64,000 nucleotides of DNA from Sphingomonas dokdonensis. GTDB lineage: Bacteria > Pseudomonadota > Alphaproteobacteria > Sphingomonadales > Sphingomonadaceae. The DNA is taken from assembly GCF_002197685.1 (NCBI RefSeq), contig NZ_NBBI01000001.1:496001-560000 (forward strand), given 5' to 3'. Each line of letters opens with the position of its first letter. The first letter of the stretch is position 1. Both the position numbers and the translations under genes were made by a program. The notes beneath the pieces were generated by a model, which ran no database searches, was not told where the DNA came from, and saw nothing but the letters and a program-made list of their open reading frames with translations. Positions 25,006-33,732 of this stretch are shown in pieces.

Positions 25006-27150
25006 TTAAATGACGGCTTTAGCCGACTTGGCGTCGAGGTCCACGTCCATCTCGCGCGGCCAGAAGCGCAAGGTGCGGCAGGTCGTGACGAAGTCCTTGG
25101 CATCCTTCGCCTTGTCTAGCGAGACGAAGCCGTCGTCGCGGTCCGTTACGCCTGCAGCGTCGAACAGCGCGCCGGCCGCTTCATTGTGGCCGATGAACTT
25201 GCAATGCGCGAAGGCGTCGGCGACGAAGTCCTTGGCCGTCGCGTCCTTGGCAAGCATGGCGGCGCCTTCTTCCGATGGCAGTACGGCGACGGCATCGTAG
25301 AGGACCGAGGGGCCGCCATCGACCTTCTGCTTGGCGGCGATCTTGGTCCCGTCGTCCAGCGTCACGCCGCCGATCTTTGGCGCAACAACCTCGAACATCG
25401 CGCCTTCCGCCTCCAGCGCCTTGGTCAGCGCGTTGAACTGGTCCGCGCTCGACCCGTCGGTGAGCAGCACGCCCACCTTGCGACCCTTGAAGTCCTTTGG
25501 CCCGTTGGCGTGGATGCTGAGCTTGGGCGAGGTTGGCAGGTCCTGCGTCGGCTTGGCAGCCTTGGCGGGTTCGGGCAGGTCGAGGCCGAGTCCGTCTGCA
25601 ACGGTGGTGGCCAGATCCTCGTCGATCAGGCGCAGGTGCGACACGGCGCGGGCACGGATGTCGACGCGCTCCACCTTTGACAGTTCGAATACCAGAGCAT
25701 CGCCGATATGCTTCTGCTCGATCGGTTGCTGGCTCAGGAAGAACTGGCGCGCCTGACTGTAGTGATCGGCAAAGGTTTCGGAGCGGATGCGCTGCTTGGT
25801 GCCCTGCACCTCGGCGGGGAAGCTCTTGTAGCCTATCTCCGGGTTCTCACGGGGCCCGCCGTCAGCGCCCCAGCTGTTGGGTTCGTAGTTCGCGCGCCCC
25901 TTGGGATTGCGCATCGCCATGTGGCCGTCCTGCTGGAAATGCATGACGGGGCAGCGCGGCGCGTTCACCGGCAGGTGCGTGAAGTTGGGACCGCCCAGCC
26001 GCTTCAGCTGCGTATCGAGATACGAGAAATTGCGGCCGTGGAGGAGCGGGTCGTCCGAAAAGTCGATGCCCGGGACCACGTTCTGGGTGCAGAACGCGAC
26101 CTGTTCGGTGTTGGCAAAGAAATTGTCGACGTTGCGGTTCAGCGTCATCGTGCCGATGATGCGGACCGGCACGTCCTCCTCCGGGATCAGCTTGGTCGCG
26201 TCGAGATGGTCGAACGGCAGCTTGTCGGCGGTTTCCTGGTCGAACAGCTGGACGCCCAGGTCCCATTCTGGGAAGTCGCCCGCCTCGATCGCATTCCACA
26301 GATCGCGGCGGTGGAAATCGGGATCGGCGCCGTTGATCTTCACCGCCTCGTTCCACAGCACCGATTGCAGGCCCTGGCGCGGTTTCCAGTGGAACTTCAC
26401 AAAGGTCGACTTGCCGTTCGCATCGACCAGTCGGAAGCTGTGCACGCCGAACCCCTCCATGGTGCGGAACGAGCGCGGGATCGTGCGGTCTGACATCTGC
26501 CACATGACCATGTGCCAAGCCTCCGGGCTGAGCGTGGCGAAGTCCCAGAAATTGTCATGCGCCGATTGCGCCTGGGGGAAGGCGCGATCCGGCTCCGCCT
26601 TCACGGCATGGATGAGGTCGGGGAACTTGATCGCATCCTGAATGAAGAACACCGGGATGTTGTTGCCGACTAGGTCCCAATTGCCCTGCTTGGTGTAGAA
26701 TTTCACGGCGAAGCCGCGCACGTCGCGTGCGACGTCCATCGACCCCTTGTTGCCCGCCACGGTGGAGAAGCGGACAAACACTTCGGTTTCCTGGCCCACG
26801 GTGCCAAGCACGTCGGCCTGGGTGTATTCGGAAAGGCTGTCGGTCAGCTTGAACACGCCATGCGCGCCATAGCCGCGCGCGTGCACGACGCGTTCGGGGA
26901 TACGCTCGTGATCGAAGTGGAAGATCTTTTCGCGCAGGATGAAGTCTTCCAGCAGTGTCGGGCCGCGCGGTCCGGCGCGCAGGCTGTTCTGATCGTCCGC
27001 GATCGGCACGCCCTGCGCCGTGGTCATCGTCAGGGCCGCGTCGCTAGTGGTCTGGTGGGTTTCGCCGCCGTGGCCTTGAGGCTCGGCGTAGCCGGCAGCG
27101 GCATCGCCATTTACCTTGCCACCTGCGTCCTTGTTCTTGCCGTGCGCCAT
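25006..27150 (-). CDS. katE: large-subunit catalase with C-terminal DJ-1/PfpI-like domain
   Basis: 714 residues, the size of clade II (HPII/KatE) catalases. Catalytic His is in [12 protein letters not shown], the Asn in VGNNIPVFF, and the proximal haem Tyr in [10 protein letters not shown]. The core is followed by a flavodoxin/DJ-1-like domain from about residue 565 ([20 protein letters not shown]), diagnostic of the large type. It converts hydrogen peroxide to water and oxygen in the cytoplasm. The start at ATG 27150 gives [13 protein letters not shown], a normal lysine/glycine-rich tail; the longer frame has no catalase character. Regulation by the general stress response is common for this family, but I see no convincing EcfG promoter upstream. 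Confidence 0.95.
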   Translation of the reverse strand: MAHGKNKDAGGKVNGDAAAGYAEPQGHGGETHQTTSDAALTMTTAQGVPIADDQNSLRAGPRGPTLLEDFILREKIFHFDHERIPERVVHARGYGAHGVFKLTDSLSEYTQADVLGTVGQETEVFVRFSTVAGNKGSMDVARDVRGFAVKFYTKQGNWDLVGNNIPVFFIQDAIKFPDLIHAVKAEPDRAFPQAQSAHDNFWDFATLSPEAWHMVMWQMSDRTIPRSFRTMEGFGVHSFRLVDANGKSTFVKFHWKPRQGLQSVLWNEAVKINGADPDFHRRDLWNAIEAGDFPEWDLGVQLFDQETADKLPFDHLDATKLIPEEDVPVRIIGTMTLNRNVDNFFANTEQVAFCTQNVVPGIDFSDDPLLHGRNFSYLDTQLKRLGGPNFTHLPVNAPRCPVMHFQQDGHMAMRNPKGRANYEPNSWGADGGPRENPEIGYKSFPAEVQGTKQRIRSETFADHYSQARQFFLSQQPIEQKHIGDALVFELSKVERVDIRARAVSHLRLIDEDLATTVADGLGLDLPEPAKAAKPTQDLPTSPKLSIHANGPKDFKGRKVGVLLTDGSSADQFNALTKALEAEGAMFEVVAPKIGGVTLDDGTKIAAKQKVDGGPSVLYDAVAVLPSEEGAAMLAKDATAKDFVADAFAHCKFIGHNEAAGALFDAAGVTDRDDGFVSLDKAKDAKDFVTTCRTLRFWPREMDVDLDAKSAKAVI

Positions 27151-27319
27151 GTCGATACCCTTGCCTGACTGGATGTCGTGCGCTGAACGCGCGGGAGCGC
27201 AGATCGACCACGGCACAAGATGCATGATCTGGATCAATTTCGACGAATAGGGGCTAGCCGAAGCCGGTCCGTCGGCAGAGACAGGGAAGCACTGCGGTCT
27301 GTGGCTTCCACGCGCCCGC

Positions 27320-28363
27320 GTGGGGAGATGTGATCTGGTTGACGCTTGGCCCGCCATTGTCTGCATCCCCGCTCGAGACGAGGAGGCCATGCTGCCGCAG
27401 CTGCTGATTGGTCTGGCCGAGCTGGCGATAGTGCCGGGGCAACTGCAGGTGTGCATCTATCTTGACGGCTGCACGGACGGCAGCGCGGATCTGTTGGCGA
27501 AGTCGGCGTCGACCCTACCATTTCGTCTCACGGTCAGGAGCGGCCCGGAACGGCAGCCTGCCAACGCCGGCGCAGCGCGTATCAACGCCATGAACATGGG
27601 GCTTCGTGCGCTTGGCGACGCCGATGGATTATTGTTCACGACGGATGCGGACACGGTGCCGCAACCTGACTGGGTGTGGGCAGGGCGCCAGGCGTTGTCA
27701 TTGGCGGATGTGGTTGCCGGTATGATCGTGCGTGCCGATGCGGAGGCCGATCCCGAGCAATCGCGCGTGGAGCAATATTATGATCGACTGTACCGATTTC
27801 GGCGCTCGATCGATCCGGTTGCGTGGGAGGCAGCAAACACACACCATTTCAGCGGCGGTGCGAACCTAGCGATGCGTGCGTCGGCATATCGCGGCATTGG
27901 CGGCTTTCGACCGTTGCCGTGCGGAGAGGATGCGACGTTGCTTGATGATGCCGCGCGCGCCGGCTTTCGCGTGCGCCGCGACGCGAATTTGCGCGTGGAA
28001 ACCTCGTCCCGGCGCAGCGGGCGCGTCGCGGGCGGGCTTGCCGGCTCGCTTCGCGCGATCGATGCCGGAAGGCAGAACCGTGTATCGGACCCGCGTGGTG
28101 GCGCCTGGCAATGGCACGCGCAGGCGGTGGCGCGGCGTTCGTTTGCGATGATCGACCAAATGTCCGTGCGGGTTGCAGTGGGCGAGCGGCTGGGCCTCAC
28201 TGCGGATCATGTGCTTGGCGTCGCGCGTGATTGCCCGAATGCGGAGGCTTTCGCGATGCGGATCGTACCGGCGGCACCGGTGTTCTGTGACGCGGTGACG
28301 TTGAGTGAGGCGGAAGATCTATTGGCGATGTTGGATGGTGGAACGTGCGGGATTGCCGCGTGA
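27320..28363 (+). CDS. GT2-family glycosyltransferase, first gene of a four-gene operon
   Basis: 347 residues. The GT-A fold is visible: [18 protein letters not shown] at the start, [13 protein letters not shown] (nucleotide contact), a DxD-like [13 protein letters not shown], and [33 protein letters not shown] with the acceptor/catalytic GED. No membrane helix, so it is cytoplasmic or peripheral. The start is probably GTG 27320. Its stop overlaps the next gene's GTG start (GTGA). Within this operon it may transfer an N-acetylhexosamine that the PIG-L enzyme later deacetylates; donor and acceptor are unknown. Confidence 0.82.
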   Translation: MGRCDLVDAWPAIVCIPARDEEAMLPQLLIGLAELAIVPGQLQVCIYLDGCTDGSADLLAKSASTLPFRLTVRSGPERQPANAGAARINAMNMGLRALGDADGLLFTTDADTVPQPDWVWAGRQALSLADVVAGMIVRADAEADPEQSRVEQYYDRLYRFRRSIDPVAWEAANTHHFSGGANLAMRASAYRGIGGFRPLPCGEDATLLDDAARAGFRVRRDANLRVETSSRRSGRVAGGLAGSLRAIDAGRQNRVSDPRGGAWQWHAQAVARRSFAMIDQMSVRVAVGERLGLTADHVLGVARDCPNAEAFAMRIVPAAPVFCDAVTLSEAEDLLAMLDGGTCGIAA

Positions 28364-29349
28364 GCGCGGTTGGCGTGCTGCTCGCGGCGGCAATTCGGAA
28401 ACAGGGATGGGACGCTGATCCGCCTCGCGATCCGCAATCGAGCGAGGACTATCTGCGCCTCCTCCGCGTTCTTTATGCCACCGGTCGCCAGGACCTGCCG
28501 CTCGGGCGCCTGCTCGAAGGCCATGTGGATGCGGTGCAGACCGTAGAGCGCTATGGTTCTGCGGCGCAGGTGGCGCGTTTGCACGACGCACTGCGCGCCG
28601 GCGCCGTTCTTGGTGTCTGGAATGCCGCCCTTGCCGGCGAGCCGTTGCGTCTGGTGGGAAATCGGCTGACCGGTGGGAAAAGCTACGCTTCCGGAGCGGG
28701 CGTGCTGAGCCATGCGCTCGTGACGGCGGAGAGCAACGACGGCGTGCAGTTGACTCTTCTCGATCTATCGCGCGTCGAGCCGGCGATCGACCGGGAATGG
28801 TGGCGGGTCACGGGAATGCAGCGATCCGAGACGCATCAGGTGCGTTGGGATGGCGCCCCGATCGACGCCGGCGACCGGATCGGCGCGCCCGATCTTTACG
28901 CCACCGAACCGTTTTTCAGTGGCGGTGCCCTGCGGTTCGTTGCGGTCCATGCCGGGGGTGTGGCGGGCATTTGCGACCGGGTGCGCGATCATCTGGTTGC
29001 CACCGGTCGAGCCGACGATCCGTTCCAGGCGGCGCGGCTTGCCGAGTTGTTCTGCCTGGCCGATCTTGCTGCGGCGACGGTGCGTGGAACGGCGCAAAGC
29101 TGGTTCGAGTTGGATGGCGAAGAGCGTCTGGCGCGGGTGGCTGCGGCCCGCCTGACCGTCGCTGAGGCGGGACAGCGGGCGATCGCCTTGGCGCAAGAGG
29201 CGGTGGGGCTGGCCGGTCATTTCATCAGCCATCCCTTGTCTGCGATGCTTACCGACCTGGCGGTTTACCTGCGGCAGCCGGCGCCGGACGCGCAGCGGCT
29301 GCGCGTGGGACGCGCGGTGCAATCGGGCGCGCTGGCGCCGGCGCTGTGA
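28360..29349 (+). CDS. acyl-CoA-dehydrogenase-like protein
   Basis: 329 residues, about 50 shorter than normal acyl-CoA dehydrogenases. The middle beta-domain is recognisable (LGVWNAALAGEPLRLVGNRLTGGKSYASGAG, comparable to the ...GGxKxxxSGA flavin region), followed by helices with HFISHPLSAMLTDLAVYLRQ near the C-terminus. The usual catalytic Glu is not obvious. GTG 28360 overlaps the previous stop, and its own stop overlaps the PIG-L start, both as GTGA. It may oxidise a carrier-bound or sugar-linked intermediate with FAD, but substrate and even activity are unknown. Confidence 0.7.
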   Translation: MSAVGVLLAAAIRKQGWDADPPRDPQSSEDYLRLLRVLYATGRQDLPLGRLLEGHVDAVQTVERYGSAAQVARLHDALRAGAVLGVWNAALAGEPLRLVGNRLTGGKSYASGAGVLSHALVTAESNDGVQLTLLDLSRVEPAIDREWWRVTGMQRSETHQVRWDGAPIDAGDRIGAPDLYATEPFFSGGALRFVAVHAGGVAGICDRVRDHLVATGRADDPFQAARLAELFCLADLAAATVRGTAQSWFELDGEERLARVAAARLTVAEAGQRAIALAQEAVGLAGHFISHPLSAMLTDLAVYLRQPAPDAQRLRVGRAVQSGALAPAL

Positions 29350-29996
29350 GATTGTCGCTGGCGGGCGTGCGCCGCGCGGCAATCGTGGCACCGCATCCGG
29401 ATGACGAGATAATCGGGGCGGCTGCCCTGATTGCAGCCCTGCGCGGCAACGGATGCGACGTGCGCGTGATCGTGGTCAGCGACGGCGCCGCATCGCACCC
29501 GGGCAGCCTGAAGTGGCCGCGCCGCAGGCTGGTCGCGGAACGGCGGCAGGAGAGCCTGCGCGCGCTTCTGCGGCTGGAGGTGGTGCCCGGGAAGGTGCGT
29601 TTCCTTGGCTTGCCCGATGGGGCAGTGGGCACGCGTGAGGCGCAATGTCGGCGCGCCCTGCATGCGGCACTCAGGCGCGCTTGTCCCGACCTGATCGTGG
29701 GGCCAGCAACAAGTGACGCGCATCCGGATCATCGAGCGGTTGCCGCAGCGCTTCAACAATGGCGCTCGGGCGCGCGGCGGCTGAGCTATCAGGTCTGGCC
29801 GCCCCGCCAGCGTTTGGGGGCGCGTGGGTGGCTTGTCGCGTCGCCACGTGGGGCAAGCGCCAAGCGATCGTTGATACGCGTCCATCGCACGCAGCTAGGC
29901 GCGATCAGGGACGATCCGAACGGCTTCGCCATTGCGCCACATGAGCTTGCCGCCTTTGCGCATCCGATCGAGTGCTTCATGGAGGAGCGGCGGTGA
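29346..29996 (+). CDS. PIG-L / LmbE-family N-deacetylase
   Basis: 216 residues. The zinc motif PHPDDE is in AIVAPHPDDEIIGAAALI, and the third ligand region is DAHPDHRAV, both standard for PIG-L enzymes, which remove acetyl from N-acetylglucosamine in small glycosides (MshB, BshB, LmbE). No signal peptide, so it acts in the cytoplasm. GTG 29346 overlaps the preceding stop by 4 bases, and the next gene starts inside its stop. Together with GT2 and a NodS-like methyltransferase it suggests deacetylation then modification of an amino sugar. Confidence 0.88.
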   Translation: MRLSLAGVRRAAIVAPHPDDEIIGAAALIAALRGNGCDVRVIVVSDGAASHPGSLKWPRRRLVAERRQESLRALLRLEVVPGKVRFLGLPDGAVGTREAQCRRALHAALRRACPDLIVGPATSDAHPDHRAVAAALQQWRSGARRLSYQVWPPRQRLGARGWLVASPRGASAKRSLIRVHRTQLGAIRDDPNGFAIAPHELAAFAHPIECFMEERR

Positions 29997-30574
29997 CGCG
30001 GATCAGCCTTGAGGGGTTTGCCGGTAAATTCGCGGCGGATGATGATCCATGGCGCACCTTCTTCAGCCGCGACGAGGCGGTGAAGCGGGCAGCGATCCTG
30101 CATGGCTTGGGTCCGGGGCCGCTTGGCCGGGTGCTGGAGCTCGGTAGCGGCAACGGCTCGAACAGCCGTGCGATGGCGCCGCGAGTGCGCCGGCTCGACG
30201 CGACGGAGGGGACGCAGGAGGGCACGCGGCTGACGGCCAGGGCAGTCGCCGCATGGCCAAGCGCGCGTACGATCCGCCTGGCGCTGCCGGCGTCATTTCC
30301 GCAGCCGAACTATGACGCGATCGTCATTGCCGAGCTGCTTTATTATCTTCCTGCGGCTGCGATGGCCGATGTCGCGCACCACGTCGCTCAGGCATTGCGG
30401 CCGGGGGGCAGGCTGGTGCTGGCGCATCACCGGATCGACTTCTACGACTTTGCCCAGCATGCCGCTCGCATTCAGCGGCGCTTTCTTCACCTCACCGGCG
30501 CGCAGTGGCGAGTGCGTACTGTGCGACGGCGCAGGAAGTGGGAGGTAATCGTCGCTGTGCGTGTTGGGCGCTGA
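29993..30574 (+). CDS. NodS-like SAM-dependent methyltransferase
   Basis: 193 residues with a class I SAM fold: motif I is VLELGSGNGSNSRAMA, followed by RLDATEGTQEG, and motif IV region DAIVIAELLYYLP. The size and N-terminal FFSRDEAVKRAAIL helix resemble NodS, the N-methyltransferase of Nod-factor synthesis, which acts on the free amine after deacetylation. GTG 29993 overlaps the PIG-L stop (GTGA) with a GGAGG site upstream. N-methylation of the amine exposed by the PIG-L enzyme is the natural guess; no homologue of the acyltransferase NodA is present. Confidence 0.82.
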   Translation: MTRISLEGFAGKFAADDDPWRTFFSRDEAVKRAAILHGLGPGPLGRVLELGSGNGSNSRAMAPRVRRLDATEGTQEGTRLTARAVAAWPSARTIRLALPASFPQPNYDAIVIAELLYYLPAAAMADVAHHVAQALRPGGRLVLAHHRIDFYDFAQHAARIQRRFLHLTGAQWRVRTVRRRRKWEVIVAVRVGR

Positions 30575-30638
30575 AGTAGACGACCTTTCAGGCGCGGCCG
30601 CGGATATCGCCGGTCAGCGTCTGTCCCGGACCTTTCGC

Positions 30639-30842
30639 TCAGGTTGCGGAAACGACGGCTATGGCTTCGATCTCGACCTCTGCCGCGGGCTCGACGAGCG
30701 CAGCGTCCATCGGTCCCATGCGGAACAGCTCCTCGGCGCCGATCACGTCGCGGTAGAAGGCGACGGCGGCATCAAGGTCGGGCACCGTCCAGGAGATATG
30801 GTCGACCGAGAGGAAGCGGGGCTTCGGCGGCGCGGCGCTCAT
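30639..30842 (-). pseudogene. VOC (glyoxalase-fold) protein fragment
   Basis: 67 residues that read as the first half of a vicinal-oxygen-chelate protein: FLSVDHISWTVPDLDAAVAFYRDVIGAEELFRMG, then a stop after VEIEAIAVVSAT. VOC proteins of this type are normally 120-150 residues with a second repeat that holds the remaining metal ligands; I find no continuation downstream in another frame. It is probably a decayed or truncated remnant. A TACTCC (GGAGTA on the minus strand) lies before the ATG, so it may still be translated. Confidence 0.6.
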
Positions 30843-30936
30843 GGTATACTCCTTGGGGTGAGGCGGTAGTTTGCTGGCGGTTCGTCGGCTGGGCAACGCG
30901 GGCGTGGCGCAAACATCGTTGCCGCTCCCGCAACGA

Positions 30937-32286
30937 TCAGTCGATCAGGTCGCCGATGGCGACGGGGCGGGCGGGGAAGCGCGCGGTAAAGCCGGCGCGC
31001 TCCGCGCGACCAGCGTCGGCAAGGAGGCGCAGCAGCGTCGGTTCGCAATTGCGCCCCTGACACAGCCCCATGCCGCAGCGGGTGGCGAGCTTTACCGCAT
31101 TGACCGAGGCGCCGGCGGCGATTGCCTGAGTGATCGGGGCGAGCGGCACATCCTCGCAGCGGCAGATCAGCGTGTCAGGATCGCACGCCGGCAGATAGGA
31201 GTGCGGATCGGCGATGGTGTCGAGCAGGGCGGCAAAGCTGCGGTGCTGCTCGAGCGACCGGCGTGCGGGGCGTGCGGTGGCCTTTGCCGCAGCGGGCGTG
31301 ATGAGGCCGAGACCCTGCGCGATGCCGAGGCCGGCGATGGTGCCGCTGGCAGATGCGGCTGCCGCGCCGGCGACGCCGGTCACTTCGCCAGCGACGTAGA
31401 GCCCCGGCAGCGAGCTTCGCATCCATGCGTCATGCGTGCAGCGCCAGCCACCAGCCGGTCCCGCCGCGACCATGGCGGCGCCGGCCATGCGCGGCAGCGC
31501 GGATTGCGGCACAAAGCCGTAGCATAGGCCGACCGCATCGCACGCGATGGCGCCGGCGCCTGTATCCGCGCCGGTCACGTGGTCGACGCCGGTGATGCGC
31601 TGTAGCGCGGTGCCGAAGTGGACGGGCACCCCTGCACGCCGAAGGGTCTGCATGGCGCGACCCCCGGAGAGCAGGTCACGTGCGCGACGTGCGGCGACCG
31701 TTGGTGCGCCGAGCAAGGGGGCGAGCAACCTGCGCTGCGGCTGGCCGAACAGCACCGCGGCGACCGTGCCACCAGCGCGAACGATCTGTTCCGCGATCAC
31801 CAGTTGCAGCGGATGCGTGCCGGCGAAGAGGATGCGCTCGCCCGCGAGAATGTGCTGGCTCTTGAGCAATGCCTGAATGCCGCCGGCAGCATATACGCCG
31901 GGTAGCGTCCAGCCGGGCAACGGCACGGCGAGATCCTGGCATCCGGTGGCGAGGAGGATGTGGCTGGCGGTGATCTGCTGCGTGCCGTCGATCCCGTGCG
32001 CGATGAGGCGGCCGGGCTGGCAGTCCAGGACGGATCGGCCGCCGAGCCAGGTAACGCGATCGAGCGTCTCGAACCGGGCGAGCTGATCCTTCAGCGGGGC
32101 ATAGCTCGGACCGGGCAACCAGTCTGCGGCGCGCCGGGGTGGCTGACGGAGGATCTGGCCGCCGGCCTGGGCCTGTTCGTCGATAACGGCGATCGTGATT
32201 GCGTGATCTGCAAGCGCCAGCGCCGCGGCTTGCCCGGCCGGGCCGCCGCCGATGATGACGACATCGAAGGCGAGCGGCTCAGCCAA
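30937..32286 (-). CDS. NAD(P)/FAD oxidoreductase subunit with [2Fe-2S] tail (LhpE/HcnB/OoxA-like)
   Basis: About 449 residues. An N-terminal FAD motif DVVIIGGGPAGQAAALALA, a second dinucleotide motif region (ILFAGTHPLQLVIAEQI), and a C-terminal cysteine-rich [2Fe-2S] domain CRCEDVPLAPITQAI...CGMGLCQGRNC. This is the arrangement of the alpha subunit of D-hydroxyproline dehydrogenases and of opine oxidase/HcnB proteins. It overlaps the ferredoxin-like gene by about 8 bases if the TTG at 32286 is the start; there is no good ATG, so the start is uncertain. It works with the next two genes as a membrane-linked amine dehydrogenase. Electron acceptor unknown. Confidence 0.85.
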   Translation of the reverse strand: MAEPLAFDVVIIGGGPAGQAAALALADHAITIAVIDEQAQAGGQILRQPPRRAADWLPGPSYAPLKDQLARFETLDRVTWLGGRSVLDCQPGRLIAHGIDGTQQITASHILLATGCQDLAVPLPGWTLPGVYAAGGIQALLKSQHILAGERILFAGTHPLQLVIAEQIVRAGGTVAAVLFGQPQRRLLAPLLGAPTVAARRARDLLSGGRAMQTLRRAGVPVHFGTALQRITGVDHVTGADTGAGAIACDAVGLCYGFVPQSALPRMAGAAMVAAGPAGGWRCTHDAWMRSSLPGLYVAGEVTGVAGAAAASASGTIAGLGIAQGLGLITPAAAKATARPARRSLEQHRSFAALLDTIADPHSYLPACDPDTLICRCEDVPLAPITQAIAAGASVNAVKLATRCGMGLCQGRNCEPTLLRLLADAGRAERAGFTARFPARPVAIGDLID

Positions 32287-32554
32287 GGGTGGTGACCTCG
32301 AGGCCGTCGGCAGCTTCGGTGAGGCAGGCGCGCACGCGGCGGCCATTGGCGGTGAGGATCACCGTGCATTCTCCGCAGCTGCCCATGTTGCAATACAGGC
32401 CGCGTGGGCGGCCTTGCGTGTCGCGGCGAAAGGCGGTTTGCCCACTGGCGAGCATGGCCGCTGCGATCGTCTCACCCGGCGTGCAGGCGATCGGCTGGCC
32501 GTCAACGATCAGCGTCAGCGGCTGCGCATCATGGCCCGTGCGGCGCGCGGTCAT
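32279..32554 (-). CDS. (2Fe-2S)-binding subunit of the D-hydroxyproline/opine dehydrogenase complex
   Basis: 91 residues. Ferredoxin-like with ligands in LYCNMGSCGECTV and RACLTEA. This small protein (LhpF/HcnA-like) passes electrons between the catalytic flavoprotein and the larger partner. Start ATG 32554 overlaps the stop of the FAD subunit gene (ATGA), and its 3' end overlaps the alpha subunit gene. A complete three-gene set confirms that the complex is the heteromeric type and not a simple single-chain oxidase. Confidence 0.9.
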   Translation of the reverse strand: MTARRTGHDAQPLTLIVDGQPIACTPGETIAAAMLASGQTAFRRDTQGRPRGLYCNMGSCGECTVILTANGRRVRACLTEAADGLEVTTLG

Positions 32555-33726
32555 CCCATGAATCCGTTAAGATGCTCGAAGCGTGCGGGCGAGACGATGT
32601 CGAGTTCGGGCGTGGGGCGGCCGGTCATCGCGGCGGCGAGCAGGCGCGCAAAGGTTAGGCCGAGGGTGAAGGCGGAGCCGCCGGCCGCGACATACAGCCC
32701 CGGCATGCGCGGCACCTCACCGACGATCGGCAACTGATCGGCAGAGATGGCGGTGACGCCGGTCCAGCTGCGCAACAGGTCCAGTGCCGCGACCTGTGGC
32801 ACCACATCGGTAGCGGCGCGCAGATTGCCGGATAGCGAACCGGCGATCAGTGCCGGCTTGCGCGACAGATCGAAGCCGCCGTCAGCGGATTGCGCGAGGC
32901 GCGACGGCCAGCCGCCGCCGATCAGCAAATTGCCGGCATGGGTTTGCTTCAGCGACAGACGGCGGCCGACATGCTGCACGAGATGCGGGATGGTCGGCGG
33001 CACGCGCACCGTGGCGTTCATCAGCAGGGCGACGGGATATAGCGGCATGTGGAGGTTCGCACGTGCGCACAACGGCGCCGTCCACGCGCCTGCCGCGACA
33101 AGCACGCGATCGGCGGCAAGCGACCAGCCGTTGCCGCCGAGACTGAACCCCGATGTGACGCGGGTGATCGTGGCGACCGGAGTGTGCATGCGCAGGTCTG
33201 CACCGGCGCCGCGGGCCGCAGCGGCGAGTGCGGGTGTCATCGCCTTCGGATCGGCATGGCCCTCGTCTTTAGAGAAGTTGGCGCCCATTATCCGGTCCGA
33301 CAGATAGGGCGCGATGGCGCGGGCGGCGGCGCCGTCGAACGTCTCGACCGACAGTCCTTCGCGCCGCTCGCGCTCCGCCTTTCGCTCAAGAAGGGCGACC
33401 TCTTCGGCTGTTTCCGCCACCATCAGCCCGCCATGTATGGCGACGTGAAGATCGGCACCGAGGTCCTGTTCGACCTTGCGCCAATCCTCAACCGCCAATC
33501 GGCTGAGAGCGACAATGGCGGCAGCCTGATCTGCGAGCGCGTCGCCATTCTCCAGGAAACGGCGTTCGATCTGGAAGTGCAGCGAGCCGGCGTTCTGGCC
33601 CGATGCGCCGGTGTTCACGTCGCCGGCTTCGAACAGCACGACGGACGCGCCGGCGAGCGCCAGCCGCCATGCCGTGGCGCAACCGATCAGGCCGCCACCG
33701 ATGATCGCCACGTCAGCTCGGTCCAT
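32551..33726 (-). CDS. FAD-dependent D-amino-acid/hydroxyproline dehydrogenase catalytic subunit
   Basis: 391 residues of the DAO (D-amino acid oxidase) superfamily: DVAIIGGGLIGCATAWRLAL (FAD), ASGQNAGSLHFQ (substrate-loop region), VLVAAGAWTAPL and the C-terminal LYVAAGGSAFTLGLTF. In hydroxyproline catabolism this subunit (LhpB-like) oxidises cis-4-hydroxy-D-proline to pyrroline-4-hydroxy-2-carboxylate, the substrate of the next enzyme. Opine or other secondary amines are alternatives. It overlaps the ferredoxin gene by 4 bases and lies 6 bases after the DapA-family gene. Confidence 0.87.
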   Translation of the reverse strand: MDRADVAIIGGGLIGCATAWRLALAGASVVLFEAGDVNTGASGQNAGSLHFQIERRFLENGDALADQAAAIVALSRLAVEDWRKVEQDLGADLHVAIHGGLMVAETAEEVALLERKAERERREGLSVETFDGAAARAIAPYLSDRIMGANFSKDEGHADPKAMTPALAAAARGAGADLRMHTPVATITRVTSGFSLGGNGWSLAADRVLVAAGAWTAPLCARANLHMPLYPVALLMNATVRVPPTIPHLVQHVGRRLSLKQTHAGNLLIGGGWPSRLAQSADGGFDLSRKPALIAGSLSGNLRAATDVVPQVAALDLLRSWTGVTAISADQLPIVGEVPRMPGLYVAAGGSAFTLGLTFARLLAAAMTGRPTPELDIVSPARFEHLNGFMG

Positions 33727-33732
33727 AGACGC

